Positions 41,114-49,662 are shown, counted from the first letter of the stretch. The stretch is DNA of 64,000 bases from Chryseomonas sp014190935 (GCF_014190935.1 NZ_JACHVV010000001.1:868001-932000); one strand, 5' to 3'. Translations and numbers: made by a program. Notes: generated by a model not told the origin, from the letters alone.

Positions 41114-41821
41114 TCACTCCTCGCTCGACGCGAACCCCTCGAGCCAGCGCGCTTCCGAGCAGAGCAGGTGGTGGCGCATGGCGGTCTGGGCGCCGATGAG
41201 GTCGCGGGCTTCCAGGGCGCGGAGGATGGCCTGGTGTTCGGCCACGGCGACGCCCCAGGTCTTCTGGCTTTCGGTCTGCTCGGCGACGTGGGTGGAGAGG
41301 GGGCTGTGGCGCTCGTCGAACAGTGAGGTGATGATGCGCACCAGCGTGGAGTTGCCGCTCATCCGGGCCAGGCGGCAGTGGAACTTGCGATCGTCCTCCA
41401 TGGGCGACAGCCCCTGGGCGATCTTGGCGCGCATGTTCTGGATGCACTTCGCCAGGTAGCGGTAGTCGGCCTTGCCGCCCAGGGAACAGGCCAGCACGAT
41501 GGTCGCGCCCTCGATCATGGCCCGGGCGTGCATCAACTCCGAAGGACTCTCGCCAAGGGTGGAGGTCCGGGCGCCATTGTTCAGCAGGGCCGCGTTCACA
41601 TAGATGCCGGAGCCCTGGCGGACCTCGATGCTGCCTTCGATTTCCAGGGCGATCAGGGCCTCGCGCAGCGACGGCCGGGAGACGCCCAGCAATTGCGCCA
41701 GGTCGCGCTCCGGCGGCAGGCGGGTGCCGGCTTCGATGGCGCCTTCGCGGATATGTTGGCGCAGACGATCCGCGATCTTCTGGTAGAGCTTTCTTTCGGT
41801 GGTGGCGGTGGGCAGCGTCAT
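41114..41821 (-). CDS. FadR-type GntR regulator of the fucose-like operon
   Basis: A 235-residue GntR-family regulator with an N-terminal winged HTH (residues about 10-70: KLYQKIADRLRQHIREGAIEAGTRLPPERDLAQLLGVSRPSLREALIALE) and a C-terminal FCD metal/ligand domain (FHCRLARMSGNSTL). This architecture (PdhR, LldR, UxuR, FucR-like) controls sugar-acid and sugar genes. The start is uncertain: ATG at 41821 is conservative; ATG at 41836 and TTG at 41842 are open. It is the last of seven leftward genes, and the likely binding site is the large inverted repeat at 48038-48082, whose TGGTCTTGCCA core resembles FadR/PdhR-type TTGGT-n-ACCAA operators. Confidence 0.88.
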   Translation of the reverse strand: MTLPTATTERKLYQKIADRLRQHIREGAIEAGTRLPPERDLAQLLGVSRPSLREALIALEIEGSIEVRQGSGIYVNAALLNNGARTSTLGESPSELMHARAMIEGATIVLACSLGGKADYRYLAKCIQNMRAKIAQGLSPMEDDRKFHCRLARMSGNSTLVRIITSLFDERHSPLSTHVAEQTESQKTWGVAVAEHQAILRALEARDLIGAQTAMRHHLLCSEARWLEGFASSEE

Positions 41822-41885
41822 CGATGAAACCTGCATCTTCAAGGGCTTCAGTATCTCATGAGCTGCCCGGATCGGCGCCAGCGAC

Positions 41886-42224
41886 CTAGGGCAGGGCGGC
41901 CAGCTCGAACAGCGGGCTCGCCAGTTGCCACTTCTCCGATCCCGCCTCCGGCGAAGACAGCTGATAGCGCGCCATCAGGGTTTCCCATTCCTGGACCTTC
42001 GGATTGCGCTGTTCCAGTTCCTGCATGCGGGCGAAGGAGAAGTCCGGCCCCGCTTCGAGCAGCATGGTCAGGCGGCAGCCGAGGCGCCAGATGGTCATGT
42101 TGGCGACGCCGGCTTCGCGCAGATGGGCGATGACCTCGGGCCAGACCGCCGCGTGCTGGCGCTCGTATTCGGCGATGAGTTCGGGGTCGTCCCGCAGGTC
42201 CAGCAACAGGCAGTAGCGTGTCAT
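41886..42224 (-). CDS. RhaM-type mutarotase, L-rhamnose/L-fucose
   Basis: A 112-residue protein of the RhaM (DUF718) family, interconverting alpha and beta anomers of a 6-deoxy-hexose. Seen: LLLDLRDDPELIAEYERQHAAVWPEV and WRLGCRLTMLLEAG, both family motifs, plus the ferredoxin-like fold. E. coli RhaM acts on L-rhamnose; relatives in oxidative L-fucose clusters act on L-fucose, which fits the adjacent aldose 1-dehydrogenase. It lies 29 bases downstream of the zinc dehydrogenase and 64 upstream of the GntR gene. The ATG at 42224 is the first and gives the family start MTRYCLLLDLRDD. Confidence 0.85.
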   Translation of the reverse strand: MTRYCLLLDLRDDPELIAEYERQHAAVWPEVIAHLREAGVANMTIWRLGCRLTMLLEAGPDFSFARMQELEQRNPKVQEWETLMARYQLSSPEAGSEKWQLASPLFELAALP

Positions 42225-42253
42225 GGTCTCGCTCCTCGGCCAGGTCAGGCCCG

Positions 42254-43264
42254 TCAGATTTCGACGATGGCCTTGACGACGCCGCGGGCCGGGTCCAGCA
42301 GCTCGGCGAAGCGGGTGGGCAGCTCGGCCAGTTGCAGGCGATGGGTATTGAGCGCCTGGTCCGGGATCAGGCCTTCGCGCAGGCAGCGCTCGACGTGCTG
42401 GAAGTCCTCGGCGGTGGCGTTGCGACTGCCCAGCAGCGTGGTCTCGCGCTTGTGGAATTCGGGATCGGCGAAGCGGATGTGGTCCTTGACCACCGAGATC
42501 AGCACATAGCTGCCGGCATGGGCGACGAATTCGAAACCCCGCTCGATGGCACGGGCGTTGCCGGTAGCGTCGAACACCACGTCGAAGAAGTCGCCGTCGG
42601 TCAGCCGCGCCAGCTCGTCCTTGTCGCCGTCACCGACGGTGACCGTGGCGGCGACCTGCAGGTGCTGGCGACAGAACGCCAGGCGATCGGCGCGGGTGTC
42701 GAGGACGGTGACCTGGGCCCCGGCGATACTGGCGAAGATCGCCGCCGCCATACCGATGGGCCCGGCGCCCACCACCAGCACGCGCTGTGCCTGGCCCAGG
42801 CCCGAGCGGCGTACGGCATGGGCACCGATGGCGAGAAATTCCACCATCGCCGCCTGGTCGAGGGTGAGGCCCTCGGCCTTGAAGACGAAGCGGTCGGGCA
42901 GGCTGAGGTATTCGGTCAGGGCGCCGTCGCGATGCACGCCCAGCACCGCGATCCTGGTGCAGCAGTTGGTCTTGCCCTGGCGACAGGCGATGCACTGGCC
43001 GCAGGACAGGTAGGGCACCACGTAGACGATGTCTCCCGCCTGCAGGCGCCCGCTGTCGTCGGTTTCCTCGACAACGCCGGAGATCTCGTGGCCCATCACT
43101 CGCGGATATTCCAGATAGGGCTGGTTGCCTTCGTAGATGTGCAGGTCGGTACCGCAGACGCCGACCCGGCGGATGCGGATCAGGGTTTCGCCTTCACCGC
43201 GCGAGGGCCTGGGCGTATCGCGCGAGACCAGCAGGCCGGGTTTTTCACAGATGACGGTCAGCAT
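42254..43264 (-). CDS. Zinc-dependent alcohol dehydrogenase, LgoD-like (L-galactonate/L-fuconate 5-oxidoreductase type)
   Basis: A 336-residue medium-chain zinc dehydrogenase. The catalytic-zinc Cys is in VGVCGTDLH, followed by MGHEISG (GHE motif) and the structural-zinc cysteines near 95-110 (CGQCIACRQGKTNCC). The NAD site is VVGAGPIGMAA. Signatures match E. coli L-galactonate dehydrogenase LgoD as I recall it: GNQPYLEYPRVMGHE, the structural-zinc cluster above, FADPEFHKRETTLLGSRNA. L-fuconate is 6-deoxy-L-galactonate, so C5 oxidation of L-fuconate or L-galactonate is a fair prediction. ATG at 43264 with GGAG; the longer frame upstream runs antisense to the AKR gene. Confidence 0.82.
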   Translation of the reverse strand: MLTVICEKPGLLVSRDTPRPSRGEGETLIRIRRVGVCGTDLHIYEGNQPYLEYPRVMGHEISGVVEETDDSGRLQAGDIVYVVPYLSCGQCIACRQGKTNCCTRIAVLGVHRDGALTEYLSLPDRFVFKAEGLTLDQAAMVEFLAIGAHAVRRSGLGQAQRVLVVGAGPIGMAAAIFASIAGAQVTVLDTRADRLAFCRQHLQVAATVTVGDGDKDELARLTDGDFFDVVFDATGNARAIERGFEFVAHAGSYVLISVVKDHIRFADPEFHKRETTLLGSRNATAEDFQHVERCLREGLIPDQALNTHRLQLAELPTRFAELLDPARGVVKAIVEI

Positions 43265-43376
43265 AGGAAGACTCCGCATCGCATCGGGATGCACGTTGGA
43301 TTCAGGGCGGGGCGCTCGTTGGGCTTGGCAGCGAACGTCTGGCGCCACGGAGGCGGGTGGAAAGGGCGGTGCGGCT

Positions 43377-44393
43377 TCATGCCGGGGCTCCCGCCACGGG
43401 GGCATCGGCATCCAGCAGGCCGCGCTGCTTGAGGGTGTTCCAGAACTCCACCGGAATCGGCGTCTGCAGCCAGTCGACGTTGCTGGCGACCTGCTCGGCG
43501 CTGCGCGCGCCGATGACCGCCGAGGCGACCGCCGGATGCGCCAGGGGAAATTGCAGGGCCGCAGCAGCCAGGGGGATCGCGAATTCCTGGCAGACCGCCT
43601 GCAGGGCCCGCACCTTGGCCACCACCGCCGGCGGCGCGGCGCCATAGTCGAAGTGCTGGCCACCGGCGAGGATCCCGGAGTTGAAGACCCCGCCGGCGAC
43701 GATGGCGTGGCCCTGGGCCTGGCAACGATCGAGCAGGAGTCTCAGGCTCTCCTGCTCCAGCAGGGTGTAGCGACCGGCCAGCAGGGTGCAGTCCAGCGGG
43801 CACTCGTCGAGGCTGGCGACCACCACCTCCCATTCGTTGACGCCGAGGCCGATGGCCTGGATCTGGCCACTGCTGCGCAGCTCTTCCAGGGCGCGGAAAC
43901 CGCCGCCCCGGGTCAGCGCCTGCCAGTGGAGGTCATGCCGCTCGCCGTGGGTGCGGCGGCCGATGTCGTGCACATAGAGGATGTCGATCCGCGCCAGCCC
44001 CAGTCGCTGCAGGCTGTCTTCGTGGGACCTCAGGATGGCGTCGTAGCGGTAGTCGTAGACCGGCTTGAAGGGCAGCGGCCGGGCCCAGCCGTCGCCGTTG
44101 GCACGCTCGCTGCCGTTGGGCGCGAGCAGCCGGCCCACCTTGCTGCTGAGCACGAAGTCATCCCGTGGCTGTTCGTCGAGAAAGGCGCCGAGGCGATGCT
44201 CCGAGCGGCCATAGCCATAGAAGGGCGCCGTGTCGAAATAGCGGATGCCCTGCTGCCAGGCGCCGGCCAGGGTGTCGACGGCCTGCTGCAGCGGCATGTC
44301 CCGGTACAGTCCGCCCAACTGGGAGCAACCGAGCCCGAGCACCGGCAGGGCCAGCGGGCCTTTCGCCAGGGGACGCCGTTCGGAGAGATTCAT
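43377..44393 (-). CDS. Aldo/keto reductase, D-threo-aldose (L-fucose) 1-dehydrogenase type
   Basis: A 338-residue aldo/keto reductase. The catalytic tetrad is visible: Asp and Tyr in YFDTAPFYGYGRSE, Lys in VLSSKVGR and His in ILYVHDIG. The family match is with D-threo-aldose 1-dehydrogenase (L-fucose dehydrogenase, pyridoxal 4-dehydrogenase branch), which oxidises L-fucose or L-galactose to the lactone. The start MNLSERRPLAKGPLALPVLGLG at 44393 is preceded by GGAGG at 7 bases; a TTG 18 bases upstream overlaps the binding-protein stop and is less likely. Oxidation at C1 fits with the mutarotase and with the LgoD-like enzyme as the next step. Confidence 0.87.
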   Translation of the reverse strand: MNLSERRPLAKGPLALPVLGLGCSQLGGLYRDMPLQQAVDTLAGAWQQGIRYFDTAPFYGYGRSEHRLGAFLDEQPRDDFVLSSKVGRLLAPNGSERANGDGWARPLPFKPVYDYRYDAILRSHEDSLQRLGLARIDILYVHDIGRRTHGERHDLHWQALTRGGGFRALEELRSSGQIQAIGLGVNEWEVVVASLDECPLDCTLLAGRYTLLEQESLRLLLDRCQAQGHAIVAGGVFNSGILAGGQHFDYGAAPPAVVAKVRALQAVCQEFAIPLAAAALQFPLAHPAVASAVIGARSAEQVASNVDWLQTPIPVEFWNTLKQRGLLDADAPVAGAPA

Positions 44394-44407
44394 CGCCAGG
44401 CCTCCAC

Positions 44408-45352
44408 TCAATAGAGCACGTTGCGTGCGTCAGGGCTGTCCAGGTTGGCCTTGTCGATGAGCAGGACGCCGGTGTCGATGAACTTGGGCACCTTCTGCTT
44501 CTCGATGACCTTGATCACCGTGGCGACCGATTCCAGGCCCATGCGATAGGAACTCTGCACCACGATGGCGTCCAGGGTGCCGTCGCGGACGAAGCTCTGC
44601 AGGTCTTCGTTGCCGTCGAAGCCGATGGCCTGCAGCTTGCCGGCCTTGCCGGACTGGGCGATGGCCCGTGCCATGCCGACCGCGGTCGGCTCGTTGGCGC
44701 CGTAGATGCCCTTGAGGTCGGGATTGGAGGCCAGGACGTCGGTGGTCTGGTTGAGGGCGTTGGCCATCTGCGACTGGGAATAGAAGGGGCCCACCACGGT
44801 CAGCTGCGAATGCTGCTCCAGGTACTTGCGGAAGCCGCCGACCCGGCCCACTTCCGAACCGGTGCCCGGTACATAGGACATGATGGCGATCTTGCCGGTC
44901 TTGCCGACCTTCTCGATCATGCGCTGGGCGGACAGCTCGCCGGCCTTGTTGTTGTCGGTGGAGAGAAAGGACTGGTAGTAGGGCGCGCCGCTTTCCGCCA
45001 CCGAGGAGTCGATTAGCACCACCGGGATATGGGCTTCCCATGCCTGCTTGATGGCCGGGACCAGGGCATCCGGATCGGACGGCGCCAGCACGATGCCCGA
45101 GACGCCACGATTGACCGCGTTGACCACCATGTTCACCTCGTCCGCGATCGCCGACTCCGACGCCGGTCCCTGGAAGGTGACCTTGTAGCTGGTGTGCTGC
45201 TTGGCCGTTTCCTGCACGCCCTTCTGCACGTTCTGCCAGTAGTTGGAGTTGGCACTCTTGACGATGACGGCGATCTCGCCGTTACCGGCCAGCGCCAGGG
45301 AAGTCGCGGCGGAGAGGGCGACACCCAGGACCACTTTCTTGAAGTTTTTCAT
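44408..45352 (-). CDS. Sugar ABC transporter substrate-binding protein (RbsB type)
   Basis: A 314-residue periplasmic binding protein of the ribose/galactose type (Peripla_BP_4). Signal peptide in residues 1-22 (MKNFKKVVLGVALSAATSLALA), then AVIVKSANSNYWQNVQKGVQETA, LAPSDPDALVPAIKQA, and the hinge and sugar-stacking segments (GIYGANEPTAVGMARAI, AIGFDGNEDLQSFV). It delivers sugar to the permease and ATPase transcribed before it. The ATG is 11 bases downstream of a CA motif that merges with the ribosome site (AAGGAA). Confidence 0.92.
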   Translation of the reverse strand: MKNFKKVVLGVALSAATSLALAGNGEIAVIVKSANSNYWQNVQKGVQETAKQHTSYKVTFQGPASESAIADEVNMVVNAVNRGVSGIVLAPSDPDALVPAIKQAWEAHIPVVLIDSSVAESGAPYYQSFLSTDNNKAGELSAQRMIEKVGKTGKIAIMSYVPGTGSEVGRVGGFRKYLEQHSQLTVVGPFYSQSQMANALNQTTDVLASNPDLKGIYGANEPTAVGMARAIAQSGKAGKLQAIGFDGNEDLQSFVRDGTLDAIVVQSSYRMGLESVATVIKVIEKQKVPKFIDTGVLLIDKANLDSPDARNVLY

Positions 45353-45362
45353 CGGTCGTTCC

Positions 45363-45375
45363 TTGTTGTTGTTAT
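45363..45375 (-). promoter_or_regulatory. Hfq/Crc CA motif overlapping the binding-protein ribosome site
   Basis: The minus strand reads ATAACAACAACAA, exact AANAANAA, ending 11 bases upstream of the start codon and running into AAGGAA. Hfq/Crc binding here would directly block ribosome loading. Confidence 0.6.
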
Positions 45376-45382
45376 CGAGGGT

Positions 45383-46369
45383 TCACTTCTTGCGGTTGCG
45401 GAGCTGGTCGATACAGACGGTCAGCAGGATCACCAGGCCGATGATGATCTGCTGGGTGAAGCTGGAGACGCCGAGCATGTTGAGGCCGTTGCGCAAGACG
45501 CCGATGGTGAAGGCGCCGATCAGGGTGCCCGACACGCTACCGATGCCACCGGAAAGGGAGGTGCCGCCGATCACCGCGCTGGCGATGGCGTCCAGTTCGT
45601 ACATCACCCCTTCGTTCGGCTGGGCGGTGACCAGGCGCGACATCAGCACCGCGCCGGTCATGCCGGCCAGCACGCCGGACAGCACATAGGTGAAGAGGGT
45701 GACCGCGCGCACCTTGACCCCGGAGAGGCGGGCCGCTTCGGCGTTCGAGCCCACGGCATAGATGTGGCGCCCCAGGCGGGTGCGGCTGAGCACCAGCCAC
45801 AGGGCGATGGCCAGCACGATCATGATGATCACCGGATAGGGGATGCCCGGAAAGATCACGTTGGGAAAGCCATCGTCGCCGATGCGCTCGATGCGCCCCA
45901 GGGTGCCGTTGCCGAGTACGCCAAAGGCGGCGCCCAGGCCGGAGATGGGCTGGGCATCGGTCAGTCGCAGCGCCAGGCCACGGGCCACCAGCATCATGCC
46001 CAGGGTGGCGATGAAGGGCGGCAGCTTGACCAGCGTCACGAACAGCCCGTTGATCGCGCCGCAGATCCCGCCGACGATCAGGCCGACCAGGATGCCCACC
46101 TCGATGGACGCGCCGGCCTTGACCGCCATGGCGTTGGCCACGCCGGCCAGGGCCAGCACCGAGCCCACCGAGAGGTCGATGCCGCCGGTGATTATCACCG
46201 CCGTCGCGCCAAGACCGAGAAAGGCGATGGAGGTGACCTGCAAGGCCACGCTCATGCCGTTGCCCATGGTGAGGAAGGCGCTGCTCATGGAGGAAAACAC
46301 CGCGATCAGCGCCAGCAGGCTGACCAGGGCGCCAAACTTCTGCAGAAATTCTTTTTGTTTTTCGGTCAT
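45383..46369 (-). CDS. Sugar ABC transporter permease (RbsC type)
   Basis: A 328-residue ribose-type permease (BPD_transp_2) with about ten membrane helices. Seen: GLGATAVIITGGIDLSVGSVLALAGVANAM, LVKLPPFIATLGMMLVARGLAL, GRHIYAVGSNAEAARLSGVKV and ASAVIGGTSLSGGIGSVSGTLIGAF, all RbsC signatures. The ATG at 46369 (MTEKQKEFLQKFG) follows a purine-rich GAGACAGAGAA. Longer frame upstream overlaps the ATPase end and is not used. It lies 37 bases after the ATPase and 30 bases before the binding-protein gene. Confidence 0.93.
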   Translation of the reverse strand: MTEKQKEFLQKFGALVSLLALIAVFSSMSSAFLTMGNGMSVALQVTSIAFLGLGATAVIITGGIDLSVGSVLALAGVANAMAVKAGASIEVGILVGLIVGGICGAINGLFVTLVKLPPFIATLGMMLVARGLALRLTDAQPISGLGAAFGVLGNGTLGRIERIGDDGFPNVIFPGIPYPVIIMIVLAIALWLVLSRTRLGRHIYAVGSNAEAARLSGVKVRAVTLFTYVLSGVLAGMTGAVLMSRLVTAQPNEGVMYELDAIASAVIGGTSLSGGIGSVSGTLIGAFTIGVLRNGLNMLGVSSFTQQIIIGLVILLTVCIDQLRNRKK

Positions 46370-46406
46370 TTCTCTGTCTCGCTCGACACGCGTGGGCGAG
46401 CTGCCG

Positions 46407-47957
46407 TCAGTGCGACGTGCAGCCGGAGGCGTAGTGCATGATCTGGTCCTGGGAGGTGGCGCGGGTCTCGACGTCACCGGTCAGGCGACCTTCGTGAAAG
46501 ACCAGGATCCGATCACTCATGCCGAGCAATTCCGGCAGCTCCGAGCTGATCAGGACGACGCCGATGCCCTGGGCCGCCAGCTGGTCCATCATTTCGTAGA
46601 TGGCGTACTTGGCGCCGACGTCGATACCCCGGGTGGGCTCGTCGAAGAACATGATCCGGGCGTCGCGGAACAGCCATTTGCCGATGATGATCTTTTGCTG
46701 GTTGCCGCCCGAGAGGTAGCGGGTGACCTTGTCGATCGAGGGCGTGCGGATATCCAGCCGCCGCACGTAGTCCTGGGCGACCCGCGCCTCCTCGCCGAAG
46801 CGGATGAAGCCCAGCGGCCCGCAGAGGGCGTCCAGATTGGCCAGGGTCAGGTTGTGCGCCAGGGTCATCTTGACCGCCAGGCCGTCCTTCTTGCGGTCTT
46901 CGGACAGGTAGGCGATGCCCTGGTCGATGCCGTCGCGCGGACTACGGATGCTGACCGCGCGGCCGTTGATCTCCACCTCGCCCGCATCCAGCCGGTCGGC
47001 GCCAAAGATCGCCCGGGCGATCTCGGTGCGCCCGGCGCCCATGAGGCCGGCGAAGCCGAGGATCTCGCCACGGCGTAGCTCGAAGCTGATGTCCTGGAAG
47101 ACGCCCTTGCGGGTCAGGCCCTGCGCCCGCAGCAGCACCTCGCCGGTGGGGACGGCGGTGCGCGGCGGGAATTTCTCGTCGAGGGAGCGCCCGACCATGC
47201 CCGCCACGATGGCGTCGACACTGGTGTCGGCAAAGCGCTGGGTAGAGACGTATCGACCGTCACGCAGGATGGTCACCCGGTCGACGATGTGGCGCATCTC
47301 GTCCAGCCGGTGCGAGATGTAGAGCATGCCGACGCCGCGCGCCTTGAGGTCCTGGATGACCTTGAACAGCGCCTGGGTCTCGCTTTCGGTCAGGGAGGAG
47401 GTCGGTTCGTCGAGGATGAGCACCCGGGCGTCCAGCGACAGCGCCTTGGCGATCTCCACCATCTGCTGCTGGGCCACCGAAAGCTTGGAGACAGGCGCGC
47501 GGGGGCTGATGGCCACGCCCAGGCGGGCCAGGCAGGCTTCGGTGTCCGCCTGCATCTTGCGCCTGTCGATCAGGCCGAAGCGCACCGGCTCGCGGGCTAA
47601 AAAGATGTTTTCCGCCACCGTGAGATGGGGCACCAGGTTGAGTTCCTGGTGAATGATGGCGATGCCGACATGCTCGGCTTCCGACACCGACTTGAACTGC
47701 CGCTCTTCGCCAAGGTAGCGAATCCGCCCCTCGTCCGGCGGCTGCTGGCCGCTGACGATCTTCATCAGGGTGGATTTGCCGGCGCCGTTCTCGCCGCAGA
47801 TGGCGTGGACTTCTCCCGGGTAGAGACTGAGGCTGACGTCGTTGAGAGCCACGACGCCGGGAAAGCGCTTGGAGATGTTTTCGAGCGTCAGGCAGGGCGC
47901 GGGCGCGGCCGGTACGGGGCCGCCACCTTCGCCGCGGGGCGATGGGGTATCCAGCAT
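46407..47957 (-). CDS. Sugar ABC transporter ATP-binding protein (RbsA type, duplicated)
   Basis: A 516-residue ATPase with two ABC domains. The first has Walker A GENGAGKSTLMK, signature KLSVAQQQMVEIAKAL and Walker B VLILDEPTSSLTE. The second (from about residue 270) carries GLMGAGRTEIAR in place of a canonical Walker A, signature YLSGGNQQKIIIGKWL and Walker B IMFFDEPTRGIDVGAK, as in all RbsA/MglA proteins. First gene of the seven-gene fucose-like operon. The ATG is 11 bases from a CA motif, and the promoter region behind it holds the large inverted repeat. Confidence 0.94.
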   Translation of the reverse strand: MLDTPSPRGEGGGPVPAAPAPCLTLENISKRFPGVVALNDVSLSLYPGEVHAICGENGAGKSTLMKIVSGQQPPDEGRIRYLGEERQFKSVSEAEHVGIAIIHQELNLVPHLTVAENIFLAREPVRFGLIDRRKMQADTEACLARLGVAISPRAPVSKLSVAQQQMVEIAKALSLDARVLILDEPTSSLTESETQALFKVIQDLKARGVGMLYISHRLDEMRHIVDRVTILRDGRYVSTQRFADTSVDAIVAGMVGRSLDEKFPPRTAVPTGEVLLRAQGLTRKGVFQDISFELRRGEILGFAGLMGAGRTEIARAIFGADRLDAGEVEINGRAVSIRSPRDGIDQGIAYLSEDRKKDGLAVKMTLAHNLTLANLDALCGPLGFIRFGEEARVAQDYVRRLDIRTPSIDKVTRYLSGGNQQKIIIGKWLFRDARIMFFDEPTRGIDVGAKYAIYEMMDQLAAQGIGVVLISSELPELLGMSDRILVFHEGRLTGDVETRATSQDQIMHYASGCTSH

Positions 47958-47968
47958 GGTGCTCTCTC

Positions 47969-47979
47969 TTGTTGTTGTT
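47969..47979 (-). promoter_or_regulatory. Hfq/Crc CA motif upstream of the sugar ATPase
   Basis: The minus strand reads AACAACAACAA, 12 bases before the ATG, beside the purine-rich ribosome site AGAGAGAG. Same arrangement as at the binding-protein gene of this operon. Confidence 0.6.
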
Positions 47980-48037
47980 CTAGGGTCGGTGCCCTATGTG
48001 AGATCCATGGCAGGGAAAGCTACACCCCAGTTTGGAT

Positions 48038-48082
48038 ATCTGGCAAGACCAATTGGATTTTTTCAAATTGGTCTTGCCAGAT
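48038..48082. promoter_or_regulatory. Large inverted repeat, paired GntR/FadR operator candidate
   Basis: ATCTGGCAAGACCAATT (48038-48054) and its exact reverse complement (48066-48082) are separated by 11 bases. Each arm is itself nearly symmetric (TGGCAAGACCA), like PdhR/LldR-type operators. On the minus strand TTGAAA inside the loop, followed 17 bases later by CCAGAT, could be the -35/-10 of the sugar operon, so the operators would straddle the promoter. Confidence 0.65.
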
Positions 48083-48189
48083 TGAGGGAGGGTTCGCACG
48101 CCGCTCGCGGGGCCAGCGGTGGACGTTCCCAGCTCAGGCAGGTGCTTTCGCAGCGGCGGCGAGGCCCGCGCCCTGGTGTGCGAGGCACG

Positions 48190-48222
48190 AAAATGAAAAC
48201 GGCCACAGGCAGGGCTGTGGCC
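48190..48222 (-). terminator. Intrinsic terminator of the sugar-acid MFS gene
   Basis: GGCCACAG and CTGTGGCC form an 8-bp stem with a 6-base loop (48201-48222). Read on the minus strand it is followed by GTTTTCATTTT, the U-rich tail of a Rho-independent terminator. It ends the leftward transcript of the gene at 48285-49646, separating it from the sugar operon. Confidence 0.75.
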
Positions 48223-48284
48223 TTCTTGAGCGTGTGCCGCGGTCGGAGGCGCCGGCGGTACGCCCGCGTCCGCCGCGTGCCGCC

Positions 48285-49646
48285 TCAGGGCTTGAGTTCG
48301 AGACGCTCGAAGCGCCGGGCCAGCACGGTGTAGGCGAAGATTCCCAGCACGCCATGGGCGGCGACGAACCAGAGTGCCAGGTCGAAGGAGCCGGTGCGGG
48401 CGAGCACCAGCCCGATCACCACCGGGGTGACGATACCCGCCAGATTGCCCAGGCCGTTGAAGACGCCCCCGCTCAGACCCACCATGCGCTTTGGCGCCGT
48501 GTCGGAGAGCACCGCCCAGCCCACCGCAGCCAGGCCCTTGCCAAAGAAGGCCAGCGCCATCAGCGCGATGACCGTGGCATTGGCGTCGGCGAAGTTGCAC
48601 AGCACCAGGGTGGTGGACAGCGCCATGCCGGTCACGAAGGGAATCTTGCGGGCCAGCGACGGGTGGGTGCCGCGGCGTATCAGGTAGTCGGACAGCATCC
48701 CGCCCAGCACGCCGCCGCTGAAGCCGCAGATGGCCGGCAGCGCCGCGACCCAGCCGGCCTCCATGATGGTCATGCCTCGACCCTTGATCAGATAGATGGG
48801 AAACCAGGTGATGAAGAAATAGGTGAGGGCGGTGATGCAGTACTGACCCAGGTAGATGCCCCACAGCGTCCGCTGGGTGAACAGCTGCATGATCTGCCGT
48901 CCCTTGGGTCTTTCCCGTTGGGTGAGGCGCTGCTGCTCCAGATCGACCAGGGCGCCACCGTCGCGCATGGTCGCGAGCTCCGCGGCGGTCAGGCGAGGAT
49001 CGCTCAGCGGTTCACGGTAGTAGGCGAACCACAGCAGGGTCAGCAGCAGCCCCAGCACGCCCATCCAGAGAAAGACGTGCTCCCAGCCGAGGGCGTGGGT
49101 CAGCCAGGCCATCAGCGGCGTGAATACCACCACCGCCATGTATTGGGCCGAATTGAACAGGGCTGAGGCCGTGCCGCGCTCGCGGGTGGGAAACCAGCAG
49201 GAAACGATGCGGTTGTTGGCTGGAAAGGCGGGCGACTCCACCAGGCCGAGCATGAACCTCAGGCAGAACAGCGCGACCGCCGCCGAGGCGCCGGCGAAGC
49301 CCAGGCCACCTACCGTGCCCTGGAGCAGGGTGAAGACCGACCACAGCAGCAGGCTGCAGCCATAGACCCGCCGCGCGCCGAAGCGATCCAGCAACCAGCC
49401 ACCGGGGATCTGGCCGAGGGCATAGGCCCAGGCGAAGGCCGAGAAGATCAGGCCCAGGGCCATGGGGTCGATGCCCAGTTCGGCGATTACTCCGGTACCG
49501 GCGATGGAAAGGGTCGCCCGGTCGGCGTAGTTGATGACGGTGACCAGGAAGATTAACGCCAGCACCGCGTAGCGATGCCGGCCGAGGGCGGTGGTGGCGG
49601 TGGGTGCGGTCTTGGCGAGCGGCGAGGAGAGGGTCTTGCTGTGCAT
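48285..49646 (-). CDS. MFS sugar-acid transporter (GudP/hexuronate type, ACS family)
   Basis: A 453-residue, 12-helix ACS-family transporter. After a short polar start come RYAVLALIFLVTVINYADRATLSIAG, DPMALGLIFSAFAWAYALGQIPGGWLLDRFGARRVYG, GLVESPAFPANNRIVSCWFPTRERGTASALFNSAQY, the glucarate/galactarate/hexuronate signature. The ATG at 49646 has GGAGG and a CA motif at 49663-49674 upstream. The hydroxyacid dehydrogenase gene ends 47 bases upstream on the same strand, so the two form an operon that probably handles a sugar acid, controlled by the LysR at 50719. An intrinsic terminator follows. Confidence 0.92.
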   Translation of the reverse strand: MHSKTLSSPLAKTAPTATTALGRHRYAVLALIFLVTVINYADRATLSIAGTGVIAELGIDPMALGLIFSAFAWAYALGQIPGGWLLDRFGARRVYGCSLLLWSVFTLLQGTVGGLGFAGASAAVALFCLRFMLGLVESPAFPANNRIVSCWFPTRERGTASALFNSAQYMAVVVFTPLMAWLTHALGWEHVFLWMGVLGLLLTLLWFAYYREPLSDPRLTAAELATMRDGGALVDLEQQRLTQRERPKGRQIMQLFTQRTLWGIYLGQYCITALTYFFITWFPIYLIKGRGMTIMEAGWVAALPAICGFSGGVLGGMLSDYLIRRGTHPSLARKIPFVTGMALSTTLVLCNFADANATVIALMALAFFGKGLAAVGWAVLSDTAPKRMVGLSGGVFNGLGNLAGIVTPVVIGLVLARTGSFDLALWFVAAHGVLGIFAYTVLARRFERLELKP

Positions 49647-49662
49647 GTCTGGGGCGCCTCCA

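Noticed and set aside
40806..41447. A 213-codon minus-strand frame between the LysR remnant and the GntR gene
   Set aside because: Arg/Pro-rich, overlaps the GntR gene in another frame, no domain.
42966..42976. TTGGTCTTGCC inside the zinc dehydrogenase gene as a further GntR site
   Set aside because: Lies inside coding sequence, matches only half of the 48038 motif and has no partner arm.
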